DNA of 6,015 bases from positions 1 to 6,015 of the forward strand of contig JALVCM010000009.1 in assembly GCA_027010005.1 (NCBI GenBank). Direction: 5' to 3'. Position numbers and translations under genes: made by a program. This stretch comes from Thiohalobacter sp. Lineage in GTDB: Bacteria; Pseudomonadota; Gammaproteobacteria; DSM-19610. Each line of letters starts with the position of its first letter. Positions within the stretch are counted from its first letter, which is position 1. Under the pieces are notes generated by a model. It saw nothing but the letters and a program-made list of their open reading frames with translations. It was not told where the DNA came from and made no database searches. This document shows positions 6,015 through 6,015 of the stretch, piece after piece.

Positions 6015-6015
6015 A

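Overview
The window looks like a chromosomal segment of a gammaproteobacterium. The order alaS, lysC, csrA, tRNA-Ser(GCU), tRNA-Arg(ACG) on the + strand is, from memory, the arrangement around rsmA/csrA in Pseudomonas; in enterics the locus is alaS-csrA-serV-arg tRNAs without lysC. The CsrA protein appears almost identical to the enterobacterial one over its first 40 residues, and the LysC sequence is of the Pseudomonas type. Base composition is moderately GC-rich in the core genes. The genus cannot be fixed from this window.

Layout. Positions 1-2145 carry the 3' four-fifths of alaS (alanyl-tRNA synthetase), cut by the left edge. The 206-nt alaS-lysC gap holds a long, nearly perfect inverted repeat (31-bp arms) with a duplicated tail. 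lysC (2352-3581) encodes a lysine-sensitive type aspartokinase with a plausible internal start for a separate beta subunit. A 177-nt gap with an A-rich stretch leads to csrA (3759-3971), whose leader has two GGA motifs. tRNA-Ser follows 43 nt later, preceded by its own candidate promoter, and is closed by a strong intrinsic terminator. tRNA-Arg then starts afresh from a good sigma70-like promoter with a GC-rich discriminator.

From 4393 to 5943 on the - strand, pointing back at the tRNAs, is a 516-residue Fic protein. It has a complete catalytic motif, a class II type inhibitory motif and an N-terminal winged-helix region resembling AbiEi-type antitoxins. Its probable promoter lies at the right edge and is packed with TAGGTT repeats in 8-bp register, a possible operator for the protein's own DNA-binding domain. 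This gene is the accessory part of the window.

The + strand genes are housekeeping translation, amino-acid synthesis and post-transcriptional regulation genes and could be partly co-transcribed up to the terminator after tRNA-Ser. The Fic gene is an independent unit, probably a self-controlled AMP-transferase; its target cannot be read from the sequence.
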